NCBI RefSeq assembly: GCF_000194945.1
Contig: NZ_GL878508.1
Coordinates: forward strand, 1 to 64,000
Direction: 5' to 3'
Length of the DNA stretch: 64,000 nt
From: Streptococcus sanguinis SK1 = NCTC 7863
Lineage (GTDB): Bacteria; Bacillota; Bacilli; Lactobacillales; Streptococcaceae
The translations under genes and the position numbers were made by a program. Under the pieces are notes generated by a model, which was given only the letters and a program-made list of their open reading frames with translations, was not told the origin of the DNA and ran no database searches. Below are positions 50,062 to 58,443 of the stretch, piece after piece (within the stretch, counting starts at the first letter, position 1; each line of letters starts with the position of its first letter).

Positions 50062-51060
50062 ATGAAAAAAAGTTATAAAGTGTTGCTGGCAGGCTTGGCT
50101 GCCGTGTCAATCATCGGCCTAGCGGCCTGCGGTCAGTCGAAATCTACGTCTGAAAGCAAGGATAAAAAGATTGATTTTATCCTAGACTGGTCACCTAACA
50201 CCAACCATACCGGCCTCTATGTAGCTCAGGAAAAGGGCTACTTCAAGGAAGCAGGCGTGGATGTGGATATCAAGTTGCCGCCGGAAGATAGCAGTTCGGA
50301 TCTGATTATCAATGGCAAGGCACCTTTTGGTATTTATTTCCAAGATTCTATGGCTAAAAAACTGGATAAGGGCGCAGAAATCACAGCTGTCGCGGCTATT
50401 GTAGAGCATAATACTTCGGGCATTATTTCCAAGAAGTCTGCAGGGATTACAAGTCCTAAGGATCTGGCTGGGAAGAAATATGGTACCTGGAATGATCCAG
50501 TGGAGCTAGGCATGCTCAAAACTTTGGTTGAAAGCCAAGGCGGCCAGTTTGATGAGGTAGAAAAGGTTCCCAACAACGATTCCAACTCCATTACGCCGAT
50601 TGAAAATGGCTTGTTTGATGCTGCGTGGATTTATCATGGCTGGGACGGTATCATGGCTCAAACTCAGGGCATGGACACTAATTTCTTTTACATGAAGGAC
50701 TATGTCAAGGAGTTTGACTATTATTCTCCAGTCATCATTGCCAATAATGACTATCTGAAGAAGAATCCGGACGAGGCGAAAAAGGTCTTGCAGGCCATCA
50801 AAAAGGGCTATCAATATGCCATGGAGCACCCTGAAGAAGCAGCGGATATTTTAATCAAGCATGCGCCAGAGCTGAAAAATAAGCGTAACTTTGTCTTGGC
50901 TTCTCAAAAATATTTGTCCGAGCAATATGCATCGGATAAGGACAAGTGGGGTCAGTTTGAGGCTAGCCGCTGGAATGCCTTTTATAAATGGGCCAAGGAT
51001 AAGGGTATCGTGGACAATGATTTGAGTGACAAGGGATTTAGCAACGATTATATAAAATAA
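50062..51060 (+). CDS. thiY: Thiamine-precursor-binding lipoprotein (ThiY/NMT1 type)
   Basis: A 332-residue substrate-binding lipoprotein. The signal ends in lipobox LAAC (Cys21). The NMT1/THI5-like pattern DWSPNTNHTGLYVAQEKGYFKEAGVDV is strong. Two adjacent ATGs (50059 and 50062) follow AGAGGATA. Related proteins bind formylaminopyrimidine or HMP. The stop overlaps the ATPase start. Confidence 0.88.
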   Translation: MKKSYKVLLAGLAAVSIIGLAACGQSKSTSESKDKKIDFILDWSPNTNHTGLYVAQEKGYFKEAGVDVDIKLPPEDSSSDLIINGKAPFGIYFQDSMAKKLDKGAEITAVAAIVEHNTSGIISKKSAGITSPKDLAGKKYGTWNDPVELGMLKTLVESQGGQFDEVEKVPNNDSNSITPIENGLFDAAWIYHGWDGIMAQTQGMDTNFFYMKDYVKEFDYYSPVIIANNDYLKKNPDEAKKVLQAIKKGYQYAMEHPEEAADILIKHAPELKNKRNFVLASQKYLSEQYASDKDKWGQFEASRWNAFYKWAKDKGIVDNDLSDKGFSNDYIK

Positions 51061-51782
51061 TGACAGAAATTAAACTTGAAAATGTAAGCTATGCTTATGA
51101 TGAGCAGCAGATTTTGAAAGATATCAGCCTACAAGTAGAAGCAGGCCAGGTCGTAGCGATTTTGGGATCAAGCGGAGTCGGGAAAACGACCCTCTTTAAC
51201 CTCATTGCTGGGATTTTGGAGGTCCAGTCGGGCAGGATTATCCTAGATGGCCAGGAAAATCCCAAGGGCCGGGTGAGTTATATGCTGCAGAAAGACTTGC
51301 TGCTGGAGCACAAGACGGTGCTGGGCAATGTCATCTTGCCCCTGCTAATCCGAAAGGTATCCAAAAAGGAAGCAACGGAGCAGGCAACCCAGATTTTGAA
51401 GGAGTTCGGGCTCTTTGATGTGGCAGAAAAGTATCCACATGAGCTGAGCGGGGGGATGCGGCAGCGCGTGGCACTGCTACGGACCTATATGTTCGGCCAC
51501 AAGCTATTTCTTCTAGACGAGGCCTTTAGTGCTTTGGATGAGCTGACCAAGATGGAGCTGCACGCTTGGTATCTGGATATTCACCGTAGGCTAGGTCTGA
51601 CGACTCTTCTCATTACTCATAGCATCGAGGAAGCTCTGGCTCTCAGTGACCGTATTTATATTCTGAAAAATCGGCCTGGGCAAATTGTTGCAGATCTCCA
51701 ACTGACTTGGTCAGACAGCGAGGATAAGGAACTGCAGAAGCTGCGATATAAGCAGGAGATTTTAAAGATTTTGGGAGTGTGA
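51060..51782 (+). CDS. thiZ: ATPase of the thiamine-precursor ABC importer (ThiZ type)
   Basis: A 240-residue ABC ATPase with Walker A GSSGVGKTT, signature LSGGMRQRVALLR and Walker B LFLLDEAFSALD, typical of the nitrate/taurine/thiamine-precursor class. Overlaps the upstream gene by 1 bp and ends the operon. Confidence 0.9.
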   Translation: MTEIKLENVSYAYDEQQILKDISLQVEAGQVVAILGSSGVGKTTLFNLIAGILEVQSGRIILDGQENPKGRVSYMLQKDLLLEHKTVLGNVILPLLIRKVSKKEATEQATQILKEFGLFDVAEKYPHELSGGMRQRVALLRTYMFGHKLFLLDEAFSALDELTKMELHAWYLDIHRRLGLTTLLITHSIEEALALSDRIYILKNRPGQIVADLQLTWSDSEDKELQKLRYKQEILKILGV

Positions 51783-51822
51783 AGTAACTGCCTGAATTCC
51801 TTTGCTTTCAAGAAACAACTTC

Positions 51823-51850
51823 AATCAAGCCTTTTGGCTTGATTTTTTGT
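51823..51850 (+). terminator. Terminator of the thiamine-precursor operon
   Basis: AATCAAGCC and GGCTTGATT stem around TTTT, followed by TTTTG. Confidence 0.9.
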
Positions 51851-51859
51851 ATGAGCCCC

Positions 51860-51888
51860 TTTACTTTTGACTTTATTCATGGTACAAT
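51860..51888 (+). promoter_or_regulatory. rpsD promoter
   Basis: TTTACT (51860-51865), 17 bp, TACAAT (51883-51888). A TTGACT nearby is too close to the -10 to be used. Confidence 0.6.
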
Positions 51889-51932
51889 AGCCTTTGTGTG
51901 AAATAGCAGCAGGAAAGCATGGAGCTCGTCAA

Positions 51933-51983
51933 CAGAACATCAGCTATAAAAGTAGCCTTAGCTGTTTGGGCGAAAATGTTCTG
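51933..51983 (+). ncRNA. Structured rpsD leader, probable S4 autoregulatory element
   Basis: CAGAACAT (51933-51940) pairs with ATGTTCTG (51976-51983), and an inner CAGCTA/TAGCTG helix follows, giving a compound hairpin in the 155-nt leader. Firmicutes rpsD leaders are bound by S4 itself; this identity is inferred from position and structure only. Confidence 0.5.
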
Positions 51984-52043
51984 CACGAATCAGGGCTTTC
52001 TAAGTGACTATTTCCTCAAAAAATTTTACAGGAGGACATTTTT

Positions 52044-52655
52044 ATGTCACGTTATACAGGACCATCTTGGAAACAAGCTCGTCGTTTGGGTCTTTCTCTT
52101 ACTGGTACAGGTAAAGAATTGGCTCGCCGTAACTATGTACCTGGTCAACATGGACCAAACAACCGTAGCAAATTGTCAGAATACGGTTTACAATTGGCTG
52201 AAAAACAAAAACTTCGTTTCACTTACGGTGTAGGTGAAAAACAATTCCGTAACTTGTTTGTTCAAGCTTCAAAAATCAAAGAAGGAATCCTTGGTTTCAA
52301 CTTCATGCTTCTCTTGGAGCGTCGCTTGGATAACGTTGTTTACCGTCTTGGTCTTGCGACTACTCGTCGTCAAGCTCGTCAATTCGTAAACCATGGTCAC
52401 ATCCTTGTTGACGGAAAACGCGTTGATATCCCATCATACCGCGTAACTCCAGGTCAAGTGATCTCAGTTCGTGAGAAATCATTGAAAGTGCCTGCAATCC
52501 TTGAAGCTGTTGAAGCAACTCTTGGACGTCCAGCATTCGTATCATTCGATGCTGAAAAATTAGAAGGTTCATTGACTCGCCTTCCAGAGCGCGATGAAAT
52601 CAACCCAGAAATCAACGAAGCACTTATCGTTGAATTCTACAACAAAATGCTTTAA
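52044..52655 (+). CDS. rpsD: RpsD, 30S ribosomal protein S4
   Basis: A 203-residue S4. It begins [26 protein letters not shown], and the S4 RNA-binding domain ([40 protein letters not shown]) is intact. It lacks the N-terminal zinc-binding Cys cluster, the usual streptococcal form. Codon use is strongly biased, as expected for a ribosomal protein. It is monocistronic with a leader and terminator. Confidence 0.98.
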   Translation: MSRYTGPSWKQARRLGLSLTGTGKELARRNYVPGQHGPNNRSKLSEYGLQLAEKQKLRFTYGVGEKQFRNLFVQASKIKEGILGFNFMLLLERRLDNVVYRLGLATTRRQARQFVNHGHILVDGKRVDIPSYRVTPGQVISVREKSLKVPAILEAVEATLGRPAFVSFDAEKLEGSLTRLPERDEINPEINEALIVEFYNKML

Positions 52656-52668
52656 TTTGTATTTGTTC

Positions 52669-52696
52669 AGAGGTCGGTTTCCCGGCTTCTTTTTTA
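52669..52696 (+). terminator. Terminator of rpsD
   Basis: GAGGTCGG pairs with CCGGCTTC (wobble pairs) around TTTC, followed by TTTTTTA. The next 164 bp, up to the -10 at 52861, hold no gene or clear element. Confidence 0.8.
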
Positions 52697-52860
52697 TATT
52701 CTCAATGAACTAATAGAGCTATTTCCAAGTAAAAAATGTCAGTGGATTGAGACAGCTGTTTTGGGATATTATTTGATTTCTTTCTGCTCCTATCCAATCA
52801 GGTGAGACACTCTGTAAAGATTTTTTCCAGCTTTTTTACGGAAGATTTGCTGAAATGGTG

Positions 52861-52866
52861 TATAAT
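52861..52866 (+). promoter_or_regulatory. -10 of the oleD-like operon
   Basis: TATAAT about 43 bp before the first start codon. No convincing -35 is seen, so the promoter may be activator-dependent or weak. Confidence 0.5.
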
Positions 52867-52908
52867 GGGGACAAGACAGAAACAGAAAATTGTATGAAAG
52901 GAGTAGCG

Positions 52909-53886
52909 ATGAAGGTTCTAGTGACAGGAGCGACTGGCTTTCTAGGAAAGTATGTTGTTGAAGAGCTGGCTGAACAAGGCTATCAGGTGCGGGCTTTTGG
53001 TCGTAATCTGAAGGCTGGTCGGCAGTTAGAAGGTCCTTTAGTAGAGTTTTTTGCTGGGGATTTTACCAGAGAAGAAGAAATTTTTGCAGCCTGCGAAGGA
53101 GTGGATGCAGTGGTGCACGCTGGTGCTCTCTCAACGATTTGGGGACCCTGGGAGCAGTTTTATCAGACTAATGTAGTAGGAACCAAGCTGGTTATGGAAG
53201 CTTGCCGACATTTTGGAGTGCAAAGACTGGTCTATATTTCCTCCCCAAGTGTTTATGCTGCGGCGCGTGATCAACTCGCTATCAAAGAAGAGGCTACTCC
53301 TCAGGAGAATGAGCTGAATTTCTATATCAAAAGCAAGCTCATGGCTGAGCGGATTGTCGGAAGTTATCCTCAAGTTCCATCGGTTATCTTGCGTCCTAGA
53401 GGGCTTTTTGGTATTGGAGATACCAGTATCTTTCCTAGGATTCTGCGCTTGAGCCAAAAATTGGCGATTCCACTCATCAGAAATGGCCAGCAAATGATGG
53501 ATATGACCTGTGTGGAAAATGTGGCCTTTGCTGTTCGACTGGCTTTGGAAATTCCAGAAGCGCAAGGACAAGTTTACAATATTACCAACGGAGAATCCCG
53601 TAGTTTCAAGGATATGCTGGATGAAGCTTTAGATGGTTTACAGGTTCGTAAACGTTATGTTAAGTTGCCTGCTGCTTTTCTAGGTATTCTGGCACAGGGA
53701 TTTGAAAGCTTTTATCGCTTCTTTCATATTGAAAAAGAGCCACCGCTGACTCTTTACACCTATTACTTAATGCGTTATAGTCAAACGCTGGATATATCAG
53801 CAGCAGTAAGGGATTTGGGCTATCAACCCAAGTTGACAATCAGTGAAGGGATTGCAAAATATGTCCAACATTACCGAGAAAATTGA
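52909..53886 (+). CDS. OleD-like NAD(P)-dependent short-chain reductase/epimerase
   Basis: A 325-residue extended short-chain dehydrogenase of the 3-beta-hydroxysteroid dehydrogenase type. The nucleotide motif is GATGFLG (7-13) and the catalytic pair YxxxK is Tyr139/Lys143. The segments TNVVGTKLVMEACRHFGVQ and MMDMTCVENVAFAVRLALE recall OleD, which reduces 2-alkyl-3-ketoacids. I chose the ATG giving MKVLVTGATG, with AAAGGAG upstream. First gene of the four-gene operon; overlaps the next by 26 bp. The substrate is unknown. Confidence 0.82.
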   Translation: MKVLVTGATGFLGKYVVEELAEQGYQVRAFGRNLKAGRQLEGPLVEFFAGDFTREEEIFAACEGVDAVVHAGALSTIWGPWEQFYQTNVVGTKLVMEACRHFGVQRLVYISSPSVYAAARDQLAIKEEATPQENELNFYIKSKLMAERIVGSYPQVPSVILRPRGLFGIGDTSIFPRILRLSQKLAIPLIRNGQQMMDMTCVENVAFAVRLALEIPEAQGQVYNITNGESRSFKDMLDEALDGLQVRKRYVKLPAAFLGILAQGFESFYRFFHIEKEPPLTLYTYYLMRYSQTLDISAAVRDLGYQPKLTISEGIAKYVQHYREN

Positions 53887-54688
53887 GTATCTTCAGCCTG
53901 GACGCTGCAGCAGTCACTTGCAGCAAATGTTTAAGGGAGTTGCTAAGAAAAAAATGATTTTTCCAGCTGGTGTTTTCCTCTTGAAGCATCGTGAGAAAGG
54001 CTATATTCTCTACGACACTGGCTATTCTCCAGCTATTCTGAAGCCCAATTTTAAATACTGGCTTTATGGTCTGGGAACGCCTGTTGATATGTCAGAAGAG
54101 GAGCGTGTAGATCGTCTGCTTGAGCAAAAAGGAATTGCGCCAGAAGATATTTCTTATGTCATCTTGTCGCACTTGCATCCAGATCACATCGGCGGAGCCG
54201 CTTTCTTTCCCAAGGCTCGCTTCATTCTGACCAAGACCGTCTTCAAAACGTATCAACATGCCAAGCTTAAGGATTTGATTTTCAAGGAATTTCTTCCGCA
54301 GGATTTTGAGAGTCGGTTGGAAGTGGTGGAACCTCAGCAGGTCCAAGCAGCATTCCTCTATCGCAAGACAGTCGACTTGTTTGGGGATGGCAGTATATAT
54401 CTGGCCTCAGTTGATGGCCATGCCGCTGGTCAAGCTTGTCTCTTTTTGCCAGATTATCATCTGTTTATCGGAGCTGATTTGTGCTGGGGCGTGGATCTGT
54501 TGCCGTACACGGAGCAGATGCGTTTCTTGCCGTCACTGATCCAAGATAGCAAGGAAGAATACATAGCCGGTGTGGCACTGCTTCGGCAGTTACTTGCTGT
54601 TGGCTATCAGGTGCTAGTCAGTCATGATCCGGCTGAGAGAGCGGAGCAGATTTTGTATGAAACTAGGAACATTTCTAAAAACCTTTAG
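53861..54688 (+). CDS. Metallo-beta-lactamase-fold hydrolase, AHL-lactonase type
   Basis: A 275-residue MBL-fold enzyme with a full dinuclear metal set: HLHPDH (104-109), His187 (DGHAAGQ), Asp206 (GADLCWG) and His255 (VSHDPAE). This is the AiiA/AHL-lactonase-like arrangement, and PqsE has the same fold. It overlaps genes on both sides, so it belongs to one pathway with them. It may hydrolyse a thioester or lactone product or act as an editing thioesterase. It is not a beta-lactam resistance enzyme by context. Confidence 0.85.
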   Translation: MSNITEKIEYLQPGRCSSHLQQMFKGVAKKKMIFPAGVFLLKHREKGYILYDTGYSPAILKPNFKYWLYGLGTPVDMSEEERVDRLLEQKGIAPEDISYVILSHLHPDHIGGAAFFPKARFILTKTVFKTYQHAKLKDLIFKEFLPQDFESRLEVVEPQQVQAAFLYRKTVDLFGDGSIYLASVDGHAAGQACLFLPDYHLFIGADLCWGVDLLPYTEQMRFLPSLIQDSKEEYIAGVALLRQLLAVGYQVLVSHDPAERAEQILYETRNISKNL

Positions 54689-55916
54689 CGTCATGCGCTG
54701 GGGGCATCGATTTAAAGATCGACAGGCATTGGAACGCTATCAAGTCAAGGCTTTAGCAGCTTATCGGGAATTTTTACAGCAGGAATCGCCTTATTTTAAA
54801 TCAGGCATTCCAGCAGATTTTAAGATGAGTAAGGCCTTTATGATGGAGCATTTCAATGAGCTCAATACTCAGGGACTGGATCGAGATGAGTTGCTAGCCT
54901 TGGCACTGGAGAGCGAGAGGACACGTGATTTCAGTCCCATGATAGGAGAAATTGCTGTCGGCTTGTCTTCGGGGACATCCGGTCACCGAGGCTTGTTTTT
55001 CACCACTGAAAAGGAGCGCAGTATGTGGGCGGCAGCCATCTTGGGCAAGATGCTGCCTAAAGGCAAACTCTTTGGGCACAAAATTGCCTTCTTTCTTCGG
55101 GCAGATAACCAACTCTATCAGACTGTCAATTCAGGCTTGATTTCTCTGGAGTATTTTGATACTTTTCAGGGAGCCGAAGAGCATGTAGAGCGCTTGAATG
55201 CTTACCAGCCAACAATTTTGGTAGCGCCAGCGTCAATGCTCTTGGAGTTGGCTAAACAAGTTCAGGCTGGAAATTTACAGATTGCCCCTAGCAAAGTCGT
55301 ATCAGTGGCAGAAATTTTGGAAGAGCCGGATCGGCAGAGGATTCAAGCAGGATTTGGTCTGAAAAAGGTGGACCAGGTCTACCAAGCGACCGAGGGCTTT
55401 CTAGCTTGCACTTGTGTCCATGGGAATCTTCATCTAAACGAAGATATTGTCCATGTAAATAAGTGCTACTTGGACGATAGACGCTTTTATCCAATAATTA
55501 CGGATTTCAAGCGGACTTCTCAGCCAATTTTTCAATATGAGCTGAATGATATCTTGGTGGAAAATCCTGAACCTTGCCCCTGCGGTTCGGTCTTTACACG
55601 GATTGATAGGATTGAGGGGCGCTCGGATGATATTTTCATTTTTGAAAATGCCGCAGGTCAGTCGGTAGAGGTCTTTCCAGACTTTATCCGCCGTTGTCTG
55701 CTCTTAGTTGATGGGATTGGAGAATATCAAGTCGCTCAGAAAAAGGACTATTCGCTGACCATTGCTATTGAACATCGCAGTCAGCAGCGAGAAGACGAGA
55801 TTGTCCAGCAGTTTCAGAACTTAGCGAATGCTAAAGACTTTCTTATGCCGGCTGTTTCTTTTGAAAATTATCAGCGGGACAGAAGCCGTAAGTTGAAACG
55901 TATCTATCGGGCTTAA
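54657..55916 (+). CDS. PaaK/F390-synthetase-like adenylate-forming enzyme
   Basis: A 419-residue ANL-superfamily-like enzyme. The phosphate-binding loop is SSGTSGHRG (104-112), and a C-terminal Cys-rich hinge PEPCPCGSVFTRIDRIEGRSDD lies near 303-324, both typical of phenylacetate-CoA ligase and coenzyme F390 synthetase. It activates an acid by adenylation; the acid and the acceptor (CoA, AMP release, or lactone closure) are unknown. It overlaps the MBL gene by 32 bp. Start chosen for GGAG at a 10-nt spacing. Confidence 0.82.
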   Translation: MKLGTFLKTFSVMRWGHRFKDRQALERYQVKALAAYREFLQQESPYFKSGIPADFKMSKAFMMEHFNELNTQGLDRDELLALALESERTRDFSPMIGEIAVGLSSGTSGHRGLFFTTEKERSMWAAAILGKMLPKGKLFGHKIAFFLRADNQLYQTVNSGLISLEYFDTFQGAEEHVERLNAYQPTILVAPASMLLELAKQVQAGNLQIAPSKVVSVAEILEEPDRQRIQAGFGLKKVDQVYQATEGFLACTCVHGNLHLNEDIVHVNKCYLDDRRFYPIITDFKRTSQPIFQYELNDILVENPEPCPCGSVFTRIDRIEGRSDDIFIFENAAGQSVEVFPDFIRRCLLLVDGIGEYQVAQKKDYSLTIAIEHRSQQREDEIVQQFQNLANAKDFLMPAVSFENYQRDRSRKLKRIYRA

Positions 55917-56016
55917 GAATGCTCCAAGTGGAAAAACATATGAATCAGAGGCTGAAGCGCTTTGGCAGTTTACCTAGCTATTGAGCGGCCCCAAGTCTGA
56001 CAAGAAGGAGTTTAAT

Positions 56017-56961
56017 ATGACAGCAGTAAAGAATCATATAAAGATTGTTGGTTATGGTACGCATCTACCTAGAAATACTGTGACTTTTAAGGATCAGACC
56101 CGTTATCGAGTGGTGGAAAATGAAGAAACCCAGCTTTCCATGGCTGTTAAGGCGATTGAAAAAGCCCTAGAGCAAGCCGGTTTGACAATCAAAGACATCG
56201 ATTGTATCGTGTCAGCCAGTGCGGTGGGCGTTCAGCCTATTCCCTGCACTGCGGCCCTGATTCATGAGTTGGTAGCCAAGGGCTTGTCCATTCCAGCCAT
56301 GGATATCAATACGACTTGCACCAGCTTTATCTCGGCTTTGAGTCTCATGTCTCATTTGTTGGAGGCTGGTGAGTATCATAGGATCCTCATCGTATCTAGT
56401 GAGGTTGGAAGTTTAGGGCTTAATCCTAATCAGAAGGAAAGTTTTGAGTTGTTCAGTGACGGTGCGGCTGCTTTGATTTTTGAATCAACAGAGGAAGAGA
56501 GAGGGGTCATCTCCAGCCTGCAGCGGACCTGGTCCGAGGGAGCTCATGATACAGAGATTCGCGGTGGTTTGACATCGTTTCAGCCTAAGGAGTATTCGGA
56601 TGCTACCAAGACTCACTACATGTTTGACATGAATGGCAAGAAGATTCTCTTGCTCTCTGCCAGAAAAATTCCAGAAATGTTTAAAGAATTTAAAGAAAAG
56701 AGTGGTCTCAGCCTGTCTGACTTGGATTATATCATTCCGCATCAGGCTAGTCGTGCCCTGCCAATGGTCATGCGCAGCTTGGGTATTCCTGATGATAAAT
56801 ACCTTAATATTGTGCAAGACTATGGGAATATGGTGTCAGTGGCAGTGCCTTTTTCTCTCTGCTATGCTCTGGAGCGCAATCTAGTCAAGGAAGGGGACAC
56901 CATCGCTCTGATGGGAACAGCAGCTGGAATGACAGTCAATATGCTGGCTATGAAATTATAA
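56017..56961 (+). CDS. KASIII-like condensing enzyme (OleA/FabH/PqsD type)
   Basis: A 314-residue thiolase-fold enzyme with the triad Cys101 (DINTTCTSF), His242 (IIPHQAS) and Asn271 (DYGNMVS). That makes it an active ketosynthase that condenses two acyl thioesters, or an acyl thioester with another substrate. The ketoacyl signature DGAAALIFE is present. It differs from the housekeeping FabH in length and motif and is not in the fab cluster. I chose the ATG with AGAAGGAG upstream; the longer frame begins with TTG. It lies 100 bp after the ligase gene, in the same transcription unit. Confidence 0.83.
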   Translation: MTAVKNHIKIVGYGTHLPRNTVTFKDQTRYRVVENEETQLSMAVKAIEKALEQAGLTIKDIDCIVSASAVGVQPIPCTAALIHELVAKGLSIPAMDINTTCTSFISALSLMSHLLEAGEYHRILIVSSEVGSLGLNPNQKESFELFSDGAAALIFESTEEERGVISSLQRTWSEGAHDTEIRGGLTSFQPKEYSDATKTHYMFDMNGKKILLLSARKIPEMFKEFKEKSGLSLSDLDYIIPHQASRALPMVMRSLGIPDDKYLNIVQDYGNMVSVAVPFSLCYALERNLVKEGDTIALMGTAAGMTVNMLAMKL

Positions 56962-56970
56962 TATAATAAA

Positions 56971-57020
56971 AACAGGGTGTACAGAACCAAAAGAGGTTTT
57001 GTACATCCTGTTTAATTTTT
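56971..57020. terminator. Terminator after the condensing-enzyme operon
   Basis: A long 18-bp stem (AACAGGGTGTACA core, two mismatches) around AAAAGA, followed by AATTTTT. It can also end the TetR gene, which converges from the other side. Confidence 0.85.
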
Positions 57021-57064
57021 CAAAATATCAGAAGAGCCAGGACCCATTGGGTTCCAACAGCTTC

Positions 57065-57595
57065 TTACAGCATTTTCAAAAGAAATTCTGCTATTTGTTC
57101 AGGACTTTCTTTTTTTCCTCTGGCAATCCACATTTGGCAGACACCAAAGAAGGCGTTGGCGAGAAAAACCCTGCTGTATTCTTTTTCAAAATGATTGTAA
57201 ACACGTCTACTAAAACGGTCCTGCAGACTATCCGCCAGCATCACCTGCAGCTTATGGCGCAGGAAATTTTGGATCTCTTTCGTGCCGTTTTCTGTCAAAA
57301 GAGCAGCCAAGAGTGGCTCTAGCTGAAGGAACTGAAAGACCTCTGTAATCGCAGTTTGAATATCTTCTTGATTATTCTCAAAAATATATCCTAACTGATG
57401 AAAGAGGTTTTGCTGATAACGTTCAATCATATCGTACTTGTCCTTGTAGTGAGTATAAAAACTACTACGGCTGATGCCAGCAGCTTGAGCTAGCTGGACA
57501 GTAGTGATATGGTCGAAGGACTGCTTATGCAGTAGTGAAACCATGGCTCTTTCAATAATAGCCTTGGTTTTTCGGCGTTTATTGCTTTCTAACAT
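57065..57595 (-). CDS. TetR-family transcriptional regulator
   Basis: A 176-residue regulator. The N-terminal HTH is at about 26-47 (FDHITTVQLAQAAGISRSSFYTHYKDK), and the C-terminal ligand domain is helical (FNFLRHK, VYNHFEKEYSR), similar to those seen next to yhgE-type genes. It most likely represses the YhgE-like gene at 58.4 kb, whose promoter has paired 25-bp operators, and may act on its own promoter. It could instead sense a product of the neighbouring operon; the sequence does not decide. Confidence 0.85.
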   Translation of the reverse strand: MLESNKRRKTKAIIERAMVSLLHKQSFDHITTVQLAQAAGISRSSFYTHYKDKYDMIERYQQNLFHQLGYIFENNQEDIQTAITEVFQFLQLEPLLAALLTENGTKEIQNFLRHKLQVMLADSLQDRFSRRVYNHFEKEYSRVFLANAFFGVCQMWIARGKKESPEQIAEFLLKML

Positions 57596-57809
57596 AAAAT
57601 CTCCCTTTGAGGCTAAGCCTCAGTCTGCTCTTCAAGCTAATAACTATCATAGCAAACTACTTTTTCTTTTTCTCCGTGTACTATTATATCAAATGTTTTT
57701 CCAGTGGAAAAGAGTTAAATTCCGGAATTAAGCATAGATAGTCAAAATTTTATCTGATTAGGCTTAGTCGACTGGTAAAATAATAAAGCCGAGGCTTTTG
57801 TTATGAACA

Positions 57810-58160
57810 TTATTTGAAGTAGAGGTAGTCAGGGTCAGGAGTGACATAAAGTAGCTCGCCTTCCTGTGAGAAGATAATAGAAATCTGTTCATTTTTATAA
57901 GAGTATAGAATGTATTTGTTTTGTAGCCTAGATGCTTGAGAAATATCAACTGCACCTGCTAAAAAGGCACGCGCTTGTTCGGTGCTTATTTTTTGCTCCT
58001 GAACCAGCCTTTTAAGATTTTCCAATTCTTTTTCTTCAAGTGCTTTGCTTTCAGATGCGAGATCAGTGCTTACTTTCTCTGGTTCTCCCAAAATACTTTT
58101 GACTTTTTCTTGGGTATATCCTTTAAATTCAGGAATTTGAGCTTCAAAACCGCCAGATTC
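57810..58160 (-). pseudogene. Remnant of a small secreted-protein gene
   Basis: An open frame of 116 codons without a start codon and with in-frame TAG and TAA stops at 58161-58163 and 58167-58169. The product reads GGFEAQIPEFKGYTQEKVKSIL and ends TPDPDYLYFK, resembling the C-terminal domain of small streptococcal lipoproteins. Upstream of the stops, DKIYATSNAKVYY keeps the frame, so the 5' part has decayed. A short TTG-initiated product is possible but has no Shine-Dalgarno sequence. Confidence 0.65.
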
Positions 58161-58331
58161 CTAGGATTAGTAATAAACCTTGGCATTGCTAGTCGCATAA
58201 ATCTTATCATTCTAATATAATGCTGATTTTCTGTGTACCTACCTATGGGAAAATACCTTTTGTTTACAGATTATTCAGGGATTAAAGACATTAGGACTAA
58301 CTTATTCCGCTTCCTTGCAATCTTTTTAAAC

Positions 58332-58356
58332 AAAATTAGACACGGTGTCCAATTTT
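58332..58356. promoter_or_regulatory. TetR-type operator O1 upstream of the yhgE-like promoter
   Basis: A near-perfect inverted repeat: 12-bp arms around one base, core GACAC-G-GTGTC, with one mismatch. It lies upstream of the -35. Confidence 0.8.
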
Positions 58357-58368
58357 TAAAGAATAAAC

Positions 58369-58396
58369 TTGTAATAATTTTCGATTGGTGTATAAT
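58369..58396 (+). promoter_or_regulatory. Promoter of the yhgE-like gene
   Basis: TTGTAA (58369-58374), 16 bp, TATAAT (58391-58396), sitting between the two operators. Confidence 0.7.
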
Positions 58397-58407
58397 CAAT
58401 TTTATCG

Positions 58408-58432
58408 AAATTTGGACACTGTGTATAATTTT
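58408..58432. promoter_or_regulatory. TetR-type operator O2 overlapping the start of transcription
   Basis: Matches the reverse complement of O1 at 22 of 25 positions (core GGACAC-T-GTGT). It lies between the -10 and the Shine-Dalgarno sequence, where a repressor would block initiation or elongation. Confidence 0.8.
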
Positions 58433-58443
58433 AGGAGGTAGAT

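Noticed and set aside
51919..52233. ORF through the rpsD leader and coding start
   Set aside because: It is out of frame with rpsD and covers the structured leader; no homology is visible.
53861..54688. Quorum-quenching AHL lactonase as a lone function
   Set aside because: The fold matches, but overlapping start and stop codons tie it to the reductase, ligase and KASIII, so a pathway role is preferred.
55941..55985. 14-codon ORF between the ligase and condensing-enzyme genes
   Set aside because: Short, weak Shine-Dalgarno, no support; most likely chance in the 100-bp gap.
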